From NCBI GenBank assembly GCA_036501345.1, contig DASYAN010000192.1:1-10022 (forward strand): a DNA stretch of 10,022 nucleotides, written 5' to 3'. Below the pieces are notes generated by a model, which ran no database searches, was not told the DNA's origin, and was given only the letters and a program-made list of their open reading frames with translations. The translations under genes and the position numbers were made by a program. This document shows positions 1-7,118 of this stretch, piece after piece (the first letter of the stretch is position 1; every line of letters begins with the position of its first letter). The DNA is from DASYAN01 sp036501345. Its GTDB lineage: Bacteria; Chloroflexota; Ktedonobacteria; Ktedonobacterales; Ktedonobacteraceae.

Positions 1-53
1 TTCTCTATAACTAAAATGGTTGCAGGATGCGTATTACCAATCGATGTATCCAT
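1..53 (-). CDS. Probable response regulator, N-terminal start only (partial)
   Basis: Only the first 17 codons are in the window. The peptide reads MDTSIGNTHPATILVIE. The stretch ATILVIE resembles the first beta strand of a receiver domain (usual form ILVVED), which leads to the acidic pocket. ATG at 53 is preferred because GGAG lies about 8-10 bases upstream on the minus strand. An in-frame ATG at 68 would add five residues but has only an A-rich leader and no good ribosome binding site. The gene follows the histidine kinase on the same strand after a 94-base gap, as expected for a kinase/regulator pair. The output domain lies outside the window, so DNA-binding, GGDEF or stand-alone receiver are all possible. 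The assignment rests on a very short peptide plus context. Confidence 0.5.
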   Translation of the reverse strand, partial: MDTSIGNTHPATILVIE

Positions 54-147
54 AGCTTCGCTCTCCATTTTCTTTTTACGCTTGTTTTTTCTTTATTTCA
101 ATGTTGCAGAGATAGCCCACTGTTTGTATATTGTACTAACAAATTTG

Positions 148-2730
148 TCAATATGCTACCATGGGCAACGTAAATGAGAATGTCGTACCCTCTCCCAGGA
201 CACTTTCTACTGCGATCTCTCCACCTTGCAGTTCGATAAGCTTTTTTGCAATAGTCAGACCCAGTCCTGTACCTCCAAAACGCCGTGTTGTACTGCCATC
301 TGCCTGACGAAATGCATCAAAGATGTAGCCCAGTGCCGCTGGTGAGACCCCGATTCCTGTATCAGTTACAGAGACATAGAGCATATCCTGATCCACCAAC
401 TGCTTACAACGAATGGTGATGCCACCTTTCTCTGTGAACTTCAAGGCATTGGAGACTAGGTTGATAGCCACCTGACGAATACGATGACTATCTGCCTGGG
501 CCAATGGTAACTCCGGCTCTATCTCTAGGCTCAGATAGAGAACCTTGCTATTCGCCATTGGCTTCAATTGGCTTACCACCTCTTGAAGACAGGGCTCCAG
601 ATTCAATGGCTCCAGATTCACTTCAATCCGGTCTGCCTCAATTTTCGAGAGGTCGAGCATATCATCGACCAAATGCGAAAGATCTTCGGCTCGTCGCACC
701 ATAAATTGGATATGGTCCTCTTGCTCAGTTGTTAGCTCTCCATCTACAAACCCTTCTAATATCAAGGCACCATAACTGATAATACTATGTAATGGCGTAC
801 GCAATTCATGGGTCACGTTGGCTAAAAACTGTGATTTGAGACGGTTAGCACGCTCTAAGGCTGCATTCTTCTCTTTGACTTCTGCAAACAATAGGGCATT
901 CTCAATCGCCATCGACGTCTGCAGTGCTGCAGTACTAAGCAAGAATGTATCTCGGCTGCTAACCCTGTGGATTTCGTCGGTATAGAGAATAAATGCACCT
1001 ATTGCTTGCTCCTGGAAAAGCAAGGGTACTGCAATTGCCGAGCGATAGCCTGCCTCAAGAGCCATGCGTGCCCAGTTATCCTTGCGCTCTTGATAAATTA
1101 GGGAAATATCTTCTCCATAGACAATCTTTTGCCTCTTGATCGCCATGGGTGCCAGGATCATGTCCAGATCATGCAATGCCATACGTGGAATGCGAGGACG
1201 ACGTAATGCATAAGGAGAAGCTGGAGCAGTTTCTTGAGATGGTTTGGTCTGTGCAAGCTTGATCGCTCGTAGTGCTGCACGCTTGCCACTGGGAGAATTG
1301 TTGCGAGGGCTGGGGAGAGCAACCATTTTTGTTGTCACAGCTAGTGTGATATCACTGTCTGGATCTGCATAGACGCTTACGCCGCCTGGTACAACTGAAG
1401 TCATTGCAGAGGGATATTGATCTTCTTGCTCTCGTGACCAGTGTGCCACAGCCCAAGGCGAAAGCATCTCACGTCCATAGAGCAACAGCGAGACATGTTT
1501 AACCTTCATGATGCGCCCCATGCGAGATACAAATTCCCCCAGTAATTGCTCCAAATTCAACGTCGACATCAAAGAATCGCTCATGATCAGAAGATTACTC
1601 ATTTGTTCTGTCAGGGCCTGACTTTCATTATAGAGCGAATCGGAGAGCTTGCTCAGCGAGCTTGCTAACATGTTTAGTTCATTAGTACGTGGCAGATCCA
1701 ATTGAACGCCTGTACTACTGGCTACGACTGACTGAGCATGGACTTGCAATCGACGTAGTGGACGGATGAGTAAGACACTGGTCACAAAGGTGTAGATAAT
1801 AATACCAAGTGCAAAAACAAAGAGCCCCATGCCGATTAGAATGAGCATAAACTGCGGACCGTGTGCACTAAAGTTGTCGAGCGGCTCTACCGTTGCGACT
1901 ACCAGTGTAGGGGAGCCAGCAAGCTGTTGCTGTATACTGATCTGGTTTGTCTGAGCGAAATAGTGCTGCGATCCATCCACAAAAGTTGTATTGCCCACTC
2001 TGCAAAACTGCTGCTCTGAAATACTGTGCTTTGCTGCGAGCTGTTCTATCATCGTTTCTGTCGTCCCTAGCATCTGTCCTGCCAGACATATTACTACATT
2101 CACTCCAGATTGCTGTGTTAATGCCTCTGCGAAATCTCTATCCATAGGCTGTGTCGCTAGGAGCACTTCCTGCGAGCCAATTGTGGATATGCGGCCAATT
2201 GGGACAACGATCTCCAGCACCCATTGCTGGCTTTGCGAGCTAGGGCCTATAGCAGGGAGCGTCATCTGCTGTAGCAACGAAACTGTTTGTCCTCGCAAGG
2301 TCTGATCCATTAGTTGCCCTTCAGCAGAGGAAAATGGAGATCTACTGCCAGTCGCTTCCCCTTGCGCGATGATAGTATGATTTGCAGAAACGATATCAAG
2401 TGTAGAAAAGTGGTCGCTTGTAGAAAGTGCTACAAGCAACCCACGCAGATACTCGTTGCTCGCCTGTACTGCTGTCGGTTGAGAGAGGGCTCGGGTAACG
2501 TCTGTATTATGTGTTACCCTTCCTAGGTCTTGTACCAGCATATGTTGATGGTTTTGATATGCCTGCTTGATTAATGCAAGATGTGTTTGTGCATCTCTCT
2601 TCGCTTGATATTCAGTGTAGAACCGAAGCACACCCCACGAAAGAATGGTGAAGAGAAGCATACAGAGTAGGAAGGTCAATGTCGCAGCAATGATCAGTTT
2701 GCCACCCAGTGATCGTATGGTGATTTGCAT
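148..2730 (-). CDS. Membrane sensor histidine kinase (extracellular sensor-HAMP-GAF-HisKA-HATPase)
   Basis: An 860-residue membrane kinase that would autophosphorylate on histidine and pass the phosphate to a response regulator, probably the one starting at 53. Residues about 10-38 form a first membrane helix, 39-293 an extracytoplasmic sensor region (Cache-like by layout, not by a motif I can name), and about 294-322 a second helix followed by a HAMP-like linker to about 372. Residues about 385-612 look like a GAF domain; its core is interrupted at about 455-545 by a Pro/Ser/Arg/Lys-rich insert. The kinase core is complete: H-box with H641 in NVTHELRTPL, N-box with N757 and N761 in NLVSNALKF, G1 box D790-TGIG, F-box FDAFRQ, and G2 box GGTGLGL at 819-825. 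There is no receiver domain at the C terminus. The ATG at 2730 is preceded by GAGGAAAGG at good spacing. This leader abuts the right end of the IscB element. The ligand cannot be read from the sequence. Confidence 0.95.
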   Translation of the reverse strand: MQITIRSLGGKLIIAATLTFLLCMLLFTILSWGVLRFYTEYQAKRDAQTHLALIKQAYQNHQHMLVQDLGRVTHNTDVTRALSQPTAVQASNEYLRGLLVALSTSDHFSTLDIVSANHTIIAQGEATGSRSPFSSAEGQLMDQTLRGQTVSLLQQMTLPAIGPSSQSQQWVLEIVVPIGRISTIGSQEVLLATQPMDRDFAEALTQQSGVNVVICLAGQMLGTTETMIEQLAAKHSISEQQFCRVGNTTFVDGSQHYFAQTNQISIQQQLAGSPTLVVATVEPLDNFSAHGPQFMLILIGMGLFVFALGIIIYTFVTSVLLIRPLRRLQVHAQSVVASSTGVQLDLPRTNELNMLASSLSKLSDSLYNESQALTEQMSNLLIMSDSLMSTLNLEQLLGEFVSRMGRIMKVKHVSLLLYGREMLSPWAVAHWSREQEDQYPSAMTSVVPGGVSVYADPDSDITLAVTTKMVALPSPRNNSPSGKRAALRAIKLAQTKPSQETAPASPYALRRPRIPRMALHDLDMILAPMAIKRQKIVYGEDISLIYQERKDNWARMALEAGYRSAIAVPLLFQEQAIGAFILYTDEIHRVSSRDTFLLSTAALQTSMAIENALLFAEVKEKNAALERANRLKSQFLANVTHELRTPLHSIISYGALILEGFVDGELTTEQEDHIQFMVRRAEDLSHLVDDMLDLSKIEADRIEVNLEPLNLEPCLQEVVSQLKPMANSKVLYLSLEIEPELPLAQADSHRIRQVAINLVSNALKFTEKGGITIRCKQLVDQDMLYVSVTDTGIGVSPAALGYIFDAFRQADGSTTRRFGGTGLGLTIAKKLIELQGGEIAVESVLGEGTTFSFTLPMVAY

Positions 2731-2735
2731 GTAGC

Positions 2736-2745
2736 CCTTTCCTCA
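2736..2745 (-). promoter_or_regulatory. Ribosome binding site of the histidine kinase gene
   Basis: On the minus strand the purine run GAGGAAAGGG stands five bases before the kinase ATG. It lies just beyond the inferred right end of the IscB element, so the insertion left the kinase translation signal intact but replaced or displaced whatever promoter and leader lay upstream. No convincing sigma-70 promoter is visible between the iscB stop codon and this site. Confidence 0.6.
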
Positions 2746-2763
2746 CCGTTTCGGCTCAGGATG

Positions 2764-2782
2764 CCCCCGTCTTTTAAGGGGG
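2764..2782 (-). repeat. Right-end hairpin of the IscB element
   Basis: Five C residues at 2764-2768 pair with five G residues at 2778-2782 around a nine-base loop containing TTTTAA. The hairpin lies 39 bases beyond the iscB stop codon and mirrors the left-end hairpin at 4333-4348, which has the same TTTTAA loop core. It most likely marks the right end for the Y1 transposase. A rho-independent terminator is less likely because no T-run follows the stem on the minus strand. Confidence 0.7.
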
Positions 2783-2821
2783 AGGAATGAGTCTACCTTA
2801 TTTGGGGCTTGGGCACCGGGG

Positions 2822-4108
2822 TTATTTTGCATATGCATATCCCTCTGCTTTGTGCAGAGCAGTACAGTATTGATGTCCAATGCCCTGCACACGCCCTGAT
2901 CTTGTGACAATATCGAATGAGCCTGTTGCACGCACTAAAACGCGCCCTGTATAGGTTCCAATCTTCTTGCCACGGGTAACAACAGCACGGACAATATCTC
3001 CTGTCTTGAAACCATGGATTCGTCCGCTTTGCTTGGGCTTGCCGTGTGGAAAGCCAAATCCATCCACATTGCGTACTTGTCTACGCCCGTGTCCATTCGC
3101 TGTGATGAGCAGTGGTTGCACACCAGTAACAAGCAAAGTGGCTGGTGTGAATTTTCCAACACAGGCTGCGTCTATCCAGTGCGCTTTGGGAAGTTCTCTT
3201 GTGGTTCGGTTCAACTTCGTGAGACCTCCAGAACCACACTCAATCGGCAACCCCAACGCTTGCAACCTCTCAAAAAGAGCCCAGCGTGTCGAATTGACAG
3301 CAGCAGCATCTTTTAATGGTGCTTTTGCTTGGGCCAAGATCTTTTTCAGCAGTTCAGGTTTCTTCTTGAGGAAGTCCCCAATATCCTTGGTTCCCTTGGC
3401 AATGTTGCATTTCTTGCATGCAAGACAGAGATTGCCGATCCGGTTTGAGCCCCCATTGGCTCTCGGATCAATATGTTCGACCTGGAGAGGAACATCTTGT
3501 TTGCCGCAATACGTACACTTGCGTCCCCACTTCTCTAGCAGGTATTCCCTGACCTCATAGCCTTGAAGCGTTCCTTGTTGGTATTGCACACCGGATATTT
3601 CAGGATTCTCCAGAAGGTGCATATCGAACTTGACTCGCTCCATGCTGATGTTCGTGATACGGCAAACACGGGATAGGCGCTCTACCCACGTGATGATGTT
3701 CGCTATCCTGCTTTGCGAGGATGGTGCTAGCCACCCTTTCTTTTTGTTGCGCCTATTCTTCCATCGCGCTTGACGGTAACGCGTTTTGCGATTACGTCTG
3801 CTGCGACGAGTAGCTCGTCTGCTATCTAGGCTTTCCTTGATCTTGTGTCCGCGATGGGATAACTCAGCAGCAAAAACAACCTCTCCAGACTGATCATCCA
3901 CAAGGGCTATCCCGGTGGTTTTTGAACCTGGATCAAGTTTGATCCGTAACGGTTTCATTGGTGCCCAAACAGCCGTCTTGAGCACAATGGTAAATGGATA
4001 GCGACGATAGACCGCCGCTTTCCCTGCTGAAAGCAAACGTCTTGCTTCTGCCGGATGTAGAGGATTCAAGTGTTTCAAATTGATATCGAGAACAAAAACC
4101 TTGCTCAT
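2822..4108 (-). CDS. iscB: IscB RNA-guided HNH/RuvC endonuclease
   Basis: A 428-residue IscB, the family ancestral to Cas9, which uses an omega RNA to cut double-stranded DNA beside a short target-adjacent motif. Residues 1-50 form the N-terminal PLMP-type domain (here LNPLHPAEARRLL). RuvC-I follows with D59 in LDPGSKTTG. An arginine-rich bridge helix spans about 97-123. RuvC-II carries E157 in ISMERVKFD. The HNH domain spans about 196-240, with zinc cysteines C198, C201, C231 and C234, catalytic H212 in VEHIDP, and N226 and N235. RuvC-III carries H310 and D313 in HWIDAACVGK. The C-terminal part, about 330-428, fits the RNA- and motif-interaction region. Every catalytic residue I expect is present and the length is normal for the family, so the protein should be active. 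The ATG at 4108 has AGAGG six bases upstream. That site overlaps the last hairpin of the omega RNA leader. Confidence 0.95.
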   Translation of the reverse strand: MSKVFVLDINLKHLNPLHPAEARRLLSAGKAAVYRRYPFTIVLKTAVWAPMKPLRIKLDPGSKTTGIALVDDQSGEVVFAAELSHRGHKIKESLDSRRATRRSRRNRKTRYRQARWKNRRNKKKGWLAPSSQSRIANIITWVERLSRVCRITNISMERVKFDMHLLENPEISGVQYQQGTLQGYEVREYLLEKWGRKCTYCGKQDVPLQVEHIDPRANGGSNRIGNLCLACKKCNIAKGTKDIGDFLKKKPELLKKILAQAKAPLKDAAAVNSTRWALFERLQALGLPIECGSGGLTKLNRTTRELPKAHWIDAACVGKFTPATLLVTGVQPLLITANGHGRRQVRNVDGFGFPHGKPKQSGRIHGFKTGDIVRAVVTRGKKIGTYTGRVLVRATGSFDIVTRSGRVQGIGHQYCTALHKAEGYAYAK

Positions 4109-4332
4109 TATGAGCCTCTACTTTCGTAGGTAATGGGGGCCTCGACACTGTTAGTGAGCGGTTTCGCGTTACAAGCACTTCCTTAACCACGTACAGATGT
4201 TTAACCTGCAACCGTAGAGGTTGGGACTGGCCCACGCATCCCAACGTACCTATTTCGCTCCTAACGTAGCCTATTGCTAGGCTGAGTCTGGTCATGTAGG
4301 GCTTGTTATCCCCTTTCAGGTTACTGCAAGCC

Positions 4333-4348
4333 CCCGCTTTTAAGCGGG
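4333..4348 (-). repeat. Left-end hairpin of the IscB element
   Basis: CCCGC at 4333-4337 pairs with GCGGG at 4344-4348 around the loop TTTTAA. It lies about 10 bases inside the inferred left end. It serves twice: as the likely transposase recognition hairpin in single-stranded DNA, and as the first hairpin of the omega RNA scaffold. The loop matches that of the right-end hairpin. Confidence 0.7.
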
Positions 4349-4359
4349 TGGTTCATGAC

Positions 4360-4376
4360 AAATAATCAAGCTTTTC
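4360..4376 (-). other. Predicted native guide segment of the omega RNA
   Basis: In IscB loci the guide is not encoded in the element but copied from the DNA flanking its left end. Here this gives a minus-strand guide ending in AAAAGCTTGATTATTT just before GTCATGAAC. It lies in the short gap after the anti-sigma stop codon at 4401. The exact 5' end of the guide depends on transcript processing and is only approximate. The guide should match the unoccupied insertion site, that is, the same locus in a relative lacking the element. Confidence 0.6.
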
Positions 4377-4400
4377 CTAAACTTTGCTGTCTACTGAAAA

Positions 4401-6260
4401 TCATGGAATTTGCGTCCAGAGAATAGGCCCACGGGCATTCGATGAATCTAGCTGTAATGATGTATCATGCTGTGTATCTACCAGATAAATACCTTGTTGT
4501 CCATCACTGAGCGCGATGACTAGCTGGTTAGGCAGAGAAGCAGACCAGCTTAACGCTGTAGCCAGTCCCTGGATCTTGAGGGGCTGTGCTGCGTTGATGG
4601 CTTGCATATTCACAACTAGAATATGGGTACCAGTGCTATATGCGAGACGCTGTCCATCTGGCGACCACACAGGCATGGGATCTACGGTCACATTCAGATC
4701 GATAATCGTATCAACCCTCGTTGCTGTATTGATAATGTGTAGAGTACCCATTTCAGATGAAACCGCATCCAGGTAGTAGATATATTCTCCATTTGGCGAC
4801 CACTGTGCCATATTGACTTGTCTACCATAGGTCAAGAGTGTATAGCTTGCAGAGAGATCTACCATCTTGATATCTCCTGGTAGGCCTGCTTGCGACGTAA
4901 TCACCTGCCAACTCCCCGCTCCGTTATGCCCGGCCTGGCTATAGATGGCCTGGATATAATCTCCCTTGGTTAAATTGCGTGGTGCTATAGCACCTTCAAT
5001 TCCCACTCGTTGCCACCAGATGCTATGGATATGCCCAAGCGTACCTACACTCCAAGTAATGGCCGGTATAGTGGTATCTGGGGACCAGTCCAACCCAAGG
5101 ATAGTATCATCAGTGTGCTCCGGAGCAGCTACGTCAGGGACAATGGTCAATATGCCATGATTCTGGATATTATAGTCCACTATACCTCTCCACCCATCGT
5201 GCTCAAAGGCAAATGCAATGCGTATGCTATCTGGTGACCACACCGGATACGATACGCCCCCCTTACCAGGAAGCGGTACAGCATAGATATTACCAGAACT
5301 GAGAGTATAAATGTATAAAGCAGGTAAACCAGTACCTTGAGGGTCTGCGACAAATGCTAACATGCTTCCATCTTTTGACCATGCCAGACTATTGAGGATG
5401 GTAGCTCCAGTATCAGTATCCCATAAAGAGGTTGGCTGTATACCAGATTTAAGGAGAGGCTGGTGGATAGTCGTATCACTTTGTCCATCGCTACGTATGG
5501 TATGTACCAGACCATGCTGTAAATCAATATAGGCAAGCATATTGCCAGCTTTATGCCCTGGAAATGCGGGTCTGACAGCCCAGTTGGCTGCTACTATACT
5601 ATTTGTCGGCGTCAGACGTACGATTCCACTGCCTCCATCAATCGGAGCACTCCAGAGGGCACCATCACGCAGAAAGACAAAGCGCATACCAGCTGGCAAT
5701 GGACCTTGTAATAACCCCTCTGGGGGTATAATTCCAGCTGGGTTGTGGGCCACTGTATCATGGTTTTGCCACAGATACTCCGCGAAGAACCCACCCATAC
5801 CAATTGTCAAAAGGAGTATGGCCGCCAAGAGCAGATGCATAACACGCAGCCCATTTACGCGACGATAGAAGGTATATCTACCTATAGGAGTAGGTCGGCG
5901 TAGAGGAAATGCGGGCGACGTTTGCTGGCCACCAGGGAGAGCAACAAGATATGGACGTGTAGGATCATATGACCGCACATGCTTAAACGGCATCGTAAGA
6001 TCACTCGTAGACGCGGAGATGCTGAATGTTCCCGCAATTTCTTTATATTCTGCTGAAGAGAAATTTTTTCGGCGTAAGGATGCATCTGGCGCTACACGCG
6101 GCAAACTGGAGAGAAGCGTGTCAAAATAGCGAAAATCGACAAGCATATTGCTACACTCTGTACAGGTTTGCAGATGCATTGCAATTGCTTCACGCTCTTC
6201 TAATGCGAGTTGACTGTCAAGGTAAGCACTAAGAAATTCCTTGACTTGCTCGCATTTCAT
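4401..6260 (-). CDS. Membrane anti-sigma factor with zinc-finger domain and C-terminal beta-propeller
   Basis: A 619-residue protein translationally coupled to the ECF sigma gene: its ATG overlaps the sigma stop codon (ATGA, 6257-6260), and GGAGG at 6267-6271 lies six bases upstream inside the sigma gene. Residues 1-50 form a zinc-binding anti-sigma domain with the H29-x3-C33-x2-C36 signature, which in this family binds and silences the partner sigma factor in the cytoplasm. A basic stretch is followed by one membrane helix at about 140-160. The outer part (about 165-619) carries repeated WSPDG-like motifs at W294, W341, W392, W487, W532 and W572, as in TolB/WD40-type six- or seven-bladed propellers. 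By inference the propeller senses an extracytoplasmic ligand or partner and controls release of the sigma factor. No enzymatic motif is visible. The propeller fold is clear, but what it binds is unknown. Confidence 0.88.
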   Translation of the reverse strand: MKCEQVKEFLSAYLDSQLALEEREAIAMHLQTCTECSNMLVDFRYFDTLLSSLPRVAPDASLRRKNFSSAEYKEIAGTFSISASTSDLTMPFKHVRSYDPTRPYLVALPGGQQTSPAFPLRRPTPIGRYTFYRRVNGLRVMHLLLAAILLLTIGMGGFFAEYLWQNHDTVAHNPAGIIPPEGLLQGPLPAGMRFVFLRDGALWSAPIDGGSGIVRLTPTNSIVAANWAVRPAFPGHKAGNMLAYIDLQHGLVHTIRSDGQSDTTIHQPLLKSGIQPTSLWDTDTGATILNSLAWSKDGSMLAFVADPQGTGLPALYIYTLSSGNIYAVPLPGKGGVSYPVWSPDSIRIAFAFEHDGWRGIVDYNIQNHGILTIVPDVAAPEHTDDTILGLDWSPDTTIPAITWSVGTLGHIHSIWWQRVGIEGAIAPRNLTKGDYIQAIYSQAGHNGAGSWQVITSQAGLPGDIKMVDLSASYTLLTYGRQVNMAQWSPNGEYIYYLDAVSSEMGTLHIINTATRVDTIIDLNVTVDPMPVWSPDGQRLAYSTGTHILVVNMQAINAAQPLKIQGLATALSWSASLPNQLVIALSDGQQGIYLVDTQHDTSLQLDSSNARGPILWTQIP

Positions 6261-6793
6261 TTTGCGCCTCCCCCTTGTTCCAGAGCTCGATAATGTTCTC
6301 GGAATGATTGCCGCGCTCGCGAGAGATACATTTTGACTCCACTCTCTGCAATATTGAGCGTATGCGCAATTTCGCTGTACGAAAAGCCCTCCTGTGTATA
6401 CAGAAGTAGCGCCGACCTATATTGATGAGGCATGCAGCAAAGGGCCGCACGCACCAACTCTGTCGTACCGTATATCTCCTGCGGATCGGCACCTTCAACA
6501 TCGGCAGGCTCATGATCAAGGTCTTGCCAGGGTAGCCATGCGATGAGCTTGCGACGACGAAGGGCATCATACGCCGTATTCGTCGCAATCCTATACAACC
6601 ATGCCGACAACTTCAAGTTTGCGTCCATCTTTGGTAGAGCACGAAATGCCTTTAAGAAGGTGTCCTGCGTCAGGTCATCAGCCTGTTCGCGATCGCCTAC
6701 CAGATGATACACATAGTTATAAATAGGCGTCTTATATTCGTCGTAAATCTCTTCAAAAGACCAGGATTTCTCCTTGGTTTCCACCCGGATCAT
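6257..6793 (-). CDS. ECF-subfamily RNA polymerase sigma factor
   Basis: A 178-residue group IV sigma factor that would direct RNA polymerase to a small regulon when released by its anti-sigma partner. Region 2 covers about residues 12-78: YDEYKTPIYNYVYHLVGD, then the AxDLTQDTFLKAF signature, then LSAWLYRIATNTAYDALRRRK. A short acidic linker follows. Region 4 covers about 112-165 with the helix-turn-helix FSYSEIAHTLNIAESGVKMYLSRAR. There is no C-terminal extension, and the length is typical. The ATG at 6793 has GAAGGGA nine bases upstream (6803-6809). It is the first gene of the sigma/anti-sigma operon. Autoregulation is common for such pairs, and a GGAAC motif of ECF type is present just upstream at the 6828-6839 repeat arm. 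Confidence 0.95.
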   Translation of the reverse strand: MIRVETKEKSWSFEEIYDEYKTPIYNYVYHLVGDREQADDLTQDTFLKAFRALPKMDANLKLSAWLYRIATNTAYDALRRRKLIAWLPWQDLDHEPADVEGADPQEIYGTTELVRAALCCMPHQYRSALLLYTQEGFSYSEIAHTLNIAESGVKMYLSRARQSFREHYRALEQGGGAK

Positions 6794-6819
6794 GCGCTAC
6801 AATCCCTTCGATAGCTACT

Positions 6820-6848
6820 GTATTATCTTGTCCGTTCCATTCAAGCAA
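6820..6848 (-). promoter_or_regulatory. Candidate promoter of the sigma/anti-sigma operon
   Basis: On the minus strand TTGCTT (6848-6843) and TAATAC (6825-6820) are separated by 17 bases, a reasonable housekeeping -35/-10 pair. The left arm of the 12-bp inverted repeat, which includes an ECF-type GGAAC, falls within the spacer. The site could be read by the housekeeping sigma factor, by the encoded ECF factor, or be an operator. The match is modest. Confidence 0.35.
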
Positions 6849-6949
6849 CAGTAGCCCTCTCCGTGGTACGCAACTGCGAGAACAATGTCTCTGCAGTCTT
6901 TCTGCGGGTGGCGAAGATGCTTTTCTCTTCTGTGTAGTGGAACGGACAA
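6828..6949. repeat. 12-bp inverted repeat with divergent GGAAC motifs
   Basis: TTGTCCGTTCCA at 6828-6839 and its exact reverse complement TGGAACGGACAA at 6938-6949 are separated by 98 bases. Short outer arms GATAGC (6810-6815) and GCTATC (6955-6960) are also complementary. Each arm reads GGAAC toward the gene on its own side. No flanking target duplication is visible, so a small transposon-like element is possible but unsupported. Paired operators or divergent promoters are equally possible. Confidence 0.6.
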
Positions 6950-7118
6950 CCAACGCTATCAGTAACATGCTAGAAGAGGCATGCACTTGCAGTTGCGTGA
7001 TGTATTGTCTATCATGGTAACATATTCCCGTGGAAGTTCAGCAATCATTAACTCATGCATTAGTACTATTAGGTTGTTCACATGTAGCCCGTGTTACCTT
7101 TTCGTTCGTTTCTAAAGA

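Larger units (their letters stand above)
2754..4359 (-). mobile_element. IS200/IS605-like HEARO-iscB element lacking a transposase
   Basis: A compact unit of about 1.6 kb holding an omega RNA followed by iscB on the same strand. Both ends carry a short GC hairpin with a TTTTAA-containing loop: the left-end stem is 4333-4337/4344-4348 and the right-end stem is 2764-2768/2778-2782. Subterminal hairpins recognised by a Y1 transposase are the hallmark of IS200/IS605 elements. No tnpA is present, so the unit would have to move with a transposase supplied in trans. The left boundary is placed at the start of the conserved-looking GTCATGAAC motif. The right boundary, about 10 bases beyond the right hairpin, is an estimate by analogy with the family spacing and could be off by several bases. 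There is no target duplication to look for, because this family inserts without one. Confidence 0.75.
4109..4376 (-). ncRNA. Omega RNA (HEARO) with 5' guide, leader of iscB
   Basis: The 250 bases before iscB contain no supported protein gene but fold richly on the minus strand. An enclosing stem pairs 4354-4359 (GUCAUG) with 4291-4296 (CAUGAC). Inside it, 4333-4337 pairs with 4344-4348, and 4327-4333 pairs with 4299-4305 (GGGCUUG/CAAGCCC). Further hairpins follow: 4268-4273/4278-4283 with a GCAA tetraloop, 4239-4244/4221-4226, 4203-4207/4218-4222, 4146-4149/4153-4156, and 4118-4121/4126-4129 with a GAAA loop. The 5' motif GTCATGAACCACCCGC and the position directly before iscB match HEARO RNA, the RNA found next to HNH-endonuclease genes and later shown to be the IscB guide RNA. 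The guide is the sequence upstream of the element end (4360 to about 4376). The 3' end of the mature RNA is not defined by the sequence and may extend into the leader of iscB. Confidence 0.85.

Noticed and set aside
2967..3560. A 197-codon open frame on the plus strand opposite iscB
   Set aside because: It is the antisense of well-supported iscB coding sequence (HNH and RuvC motifs) and shows no domain or ribosome binding site of its own.
3933..4295. A 120-codon open frame on the minus strand across the iscB leader
   Set aside because: It overlaps the 5' end of iscB in another frame and covers the omega RNA stems. Its codons follow the RNA hairpins and it has no recognisable domain, so the RNA explains the sequence better.
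6753..6986. A 77-codon open frame on the minus strand overlapping the start of the sigma gene
   Set aside because: It overlaps the sigma factor start out of frame, spans the inverted repeat and promoter, and has no recognisable features.
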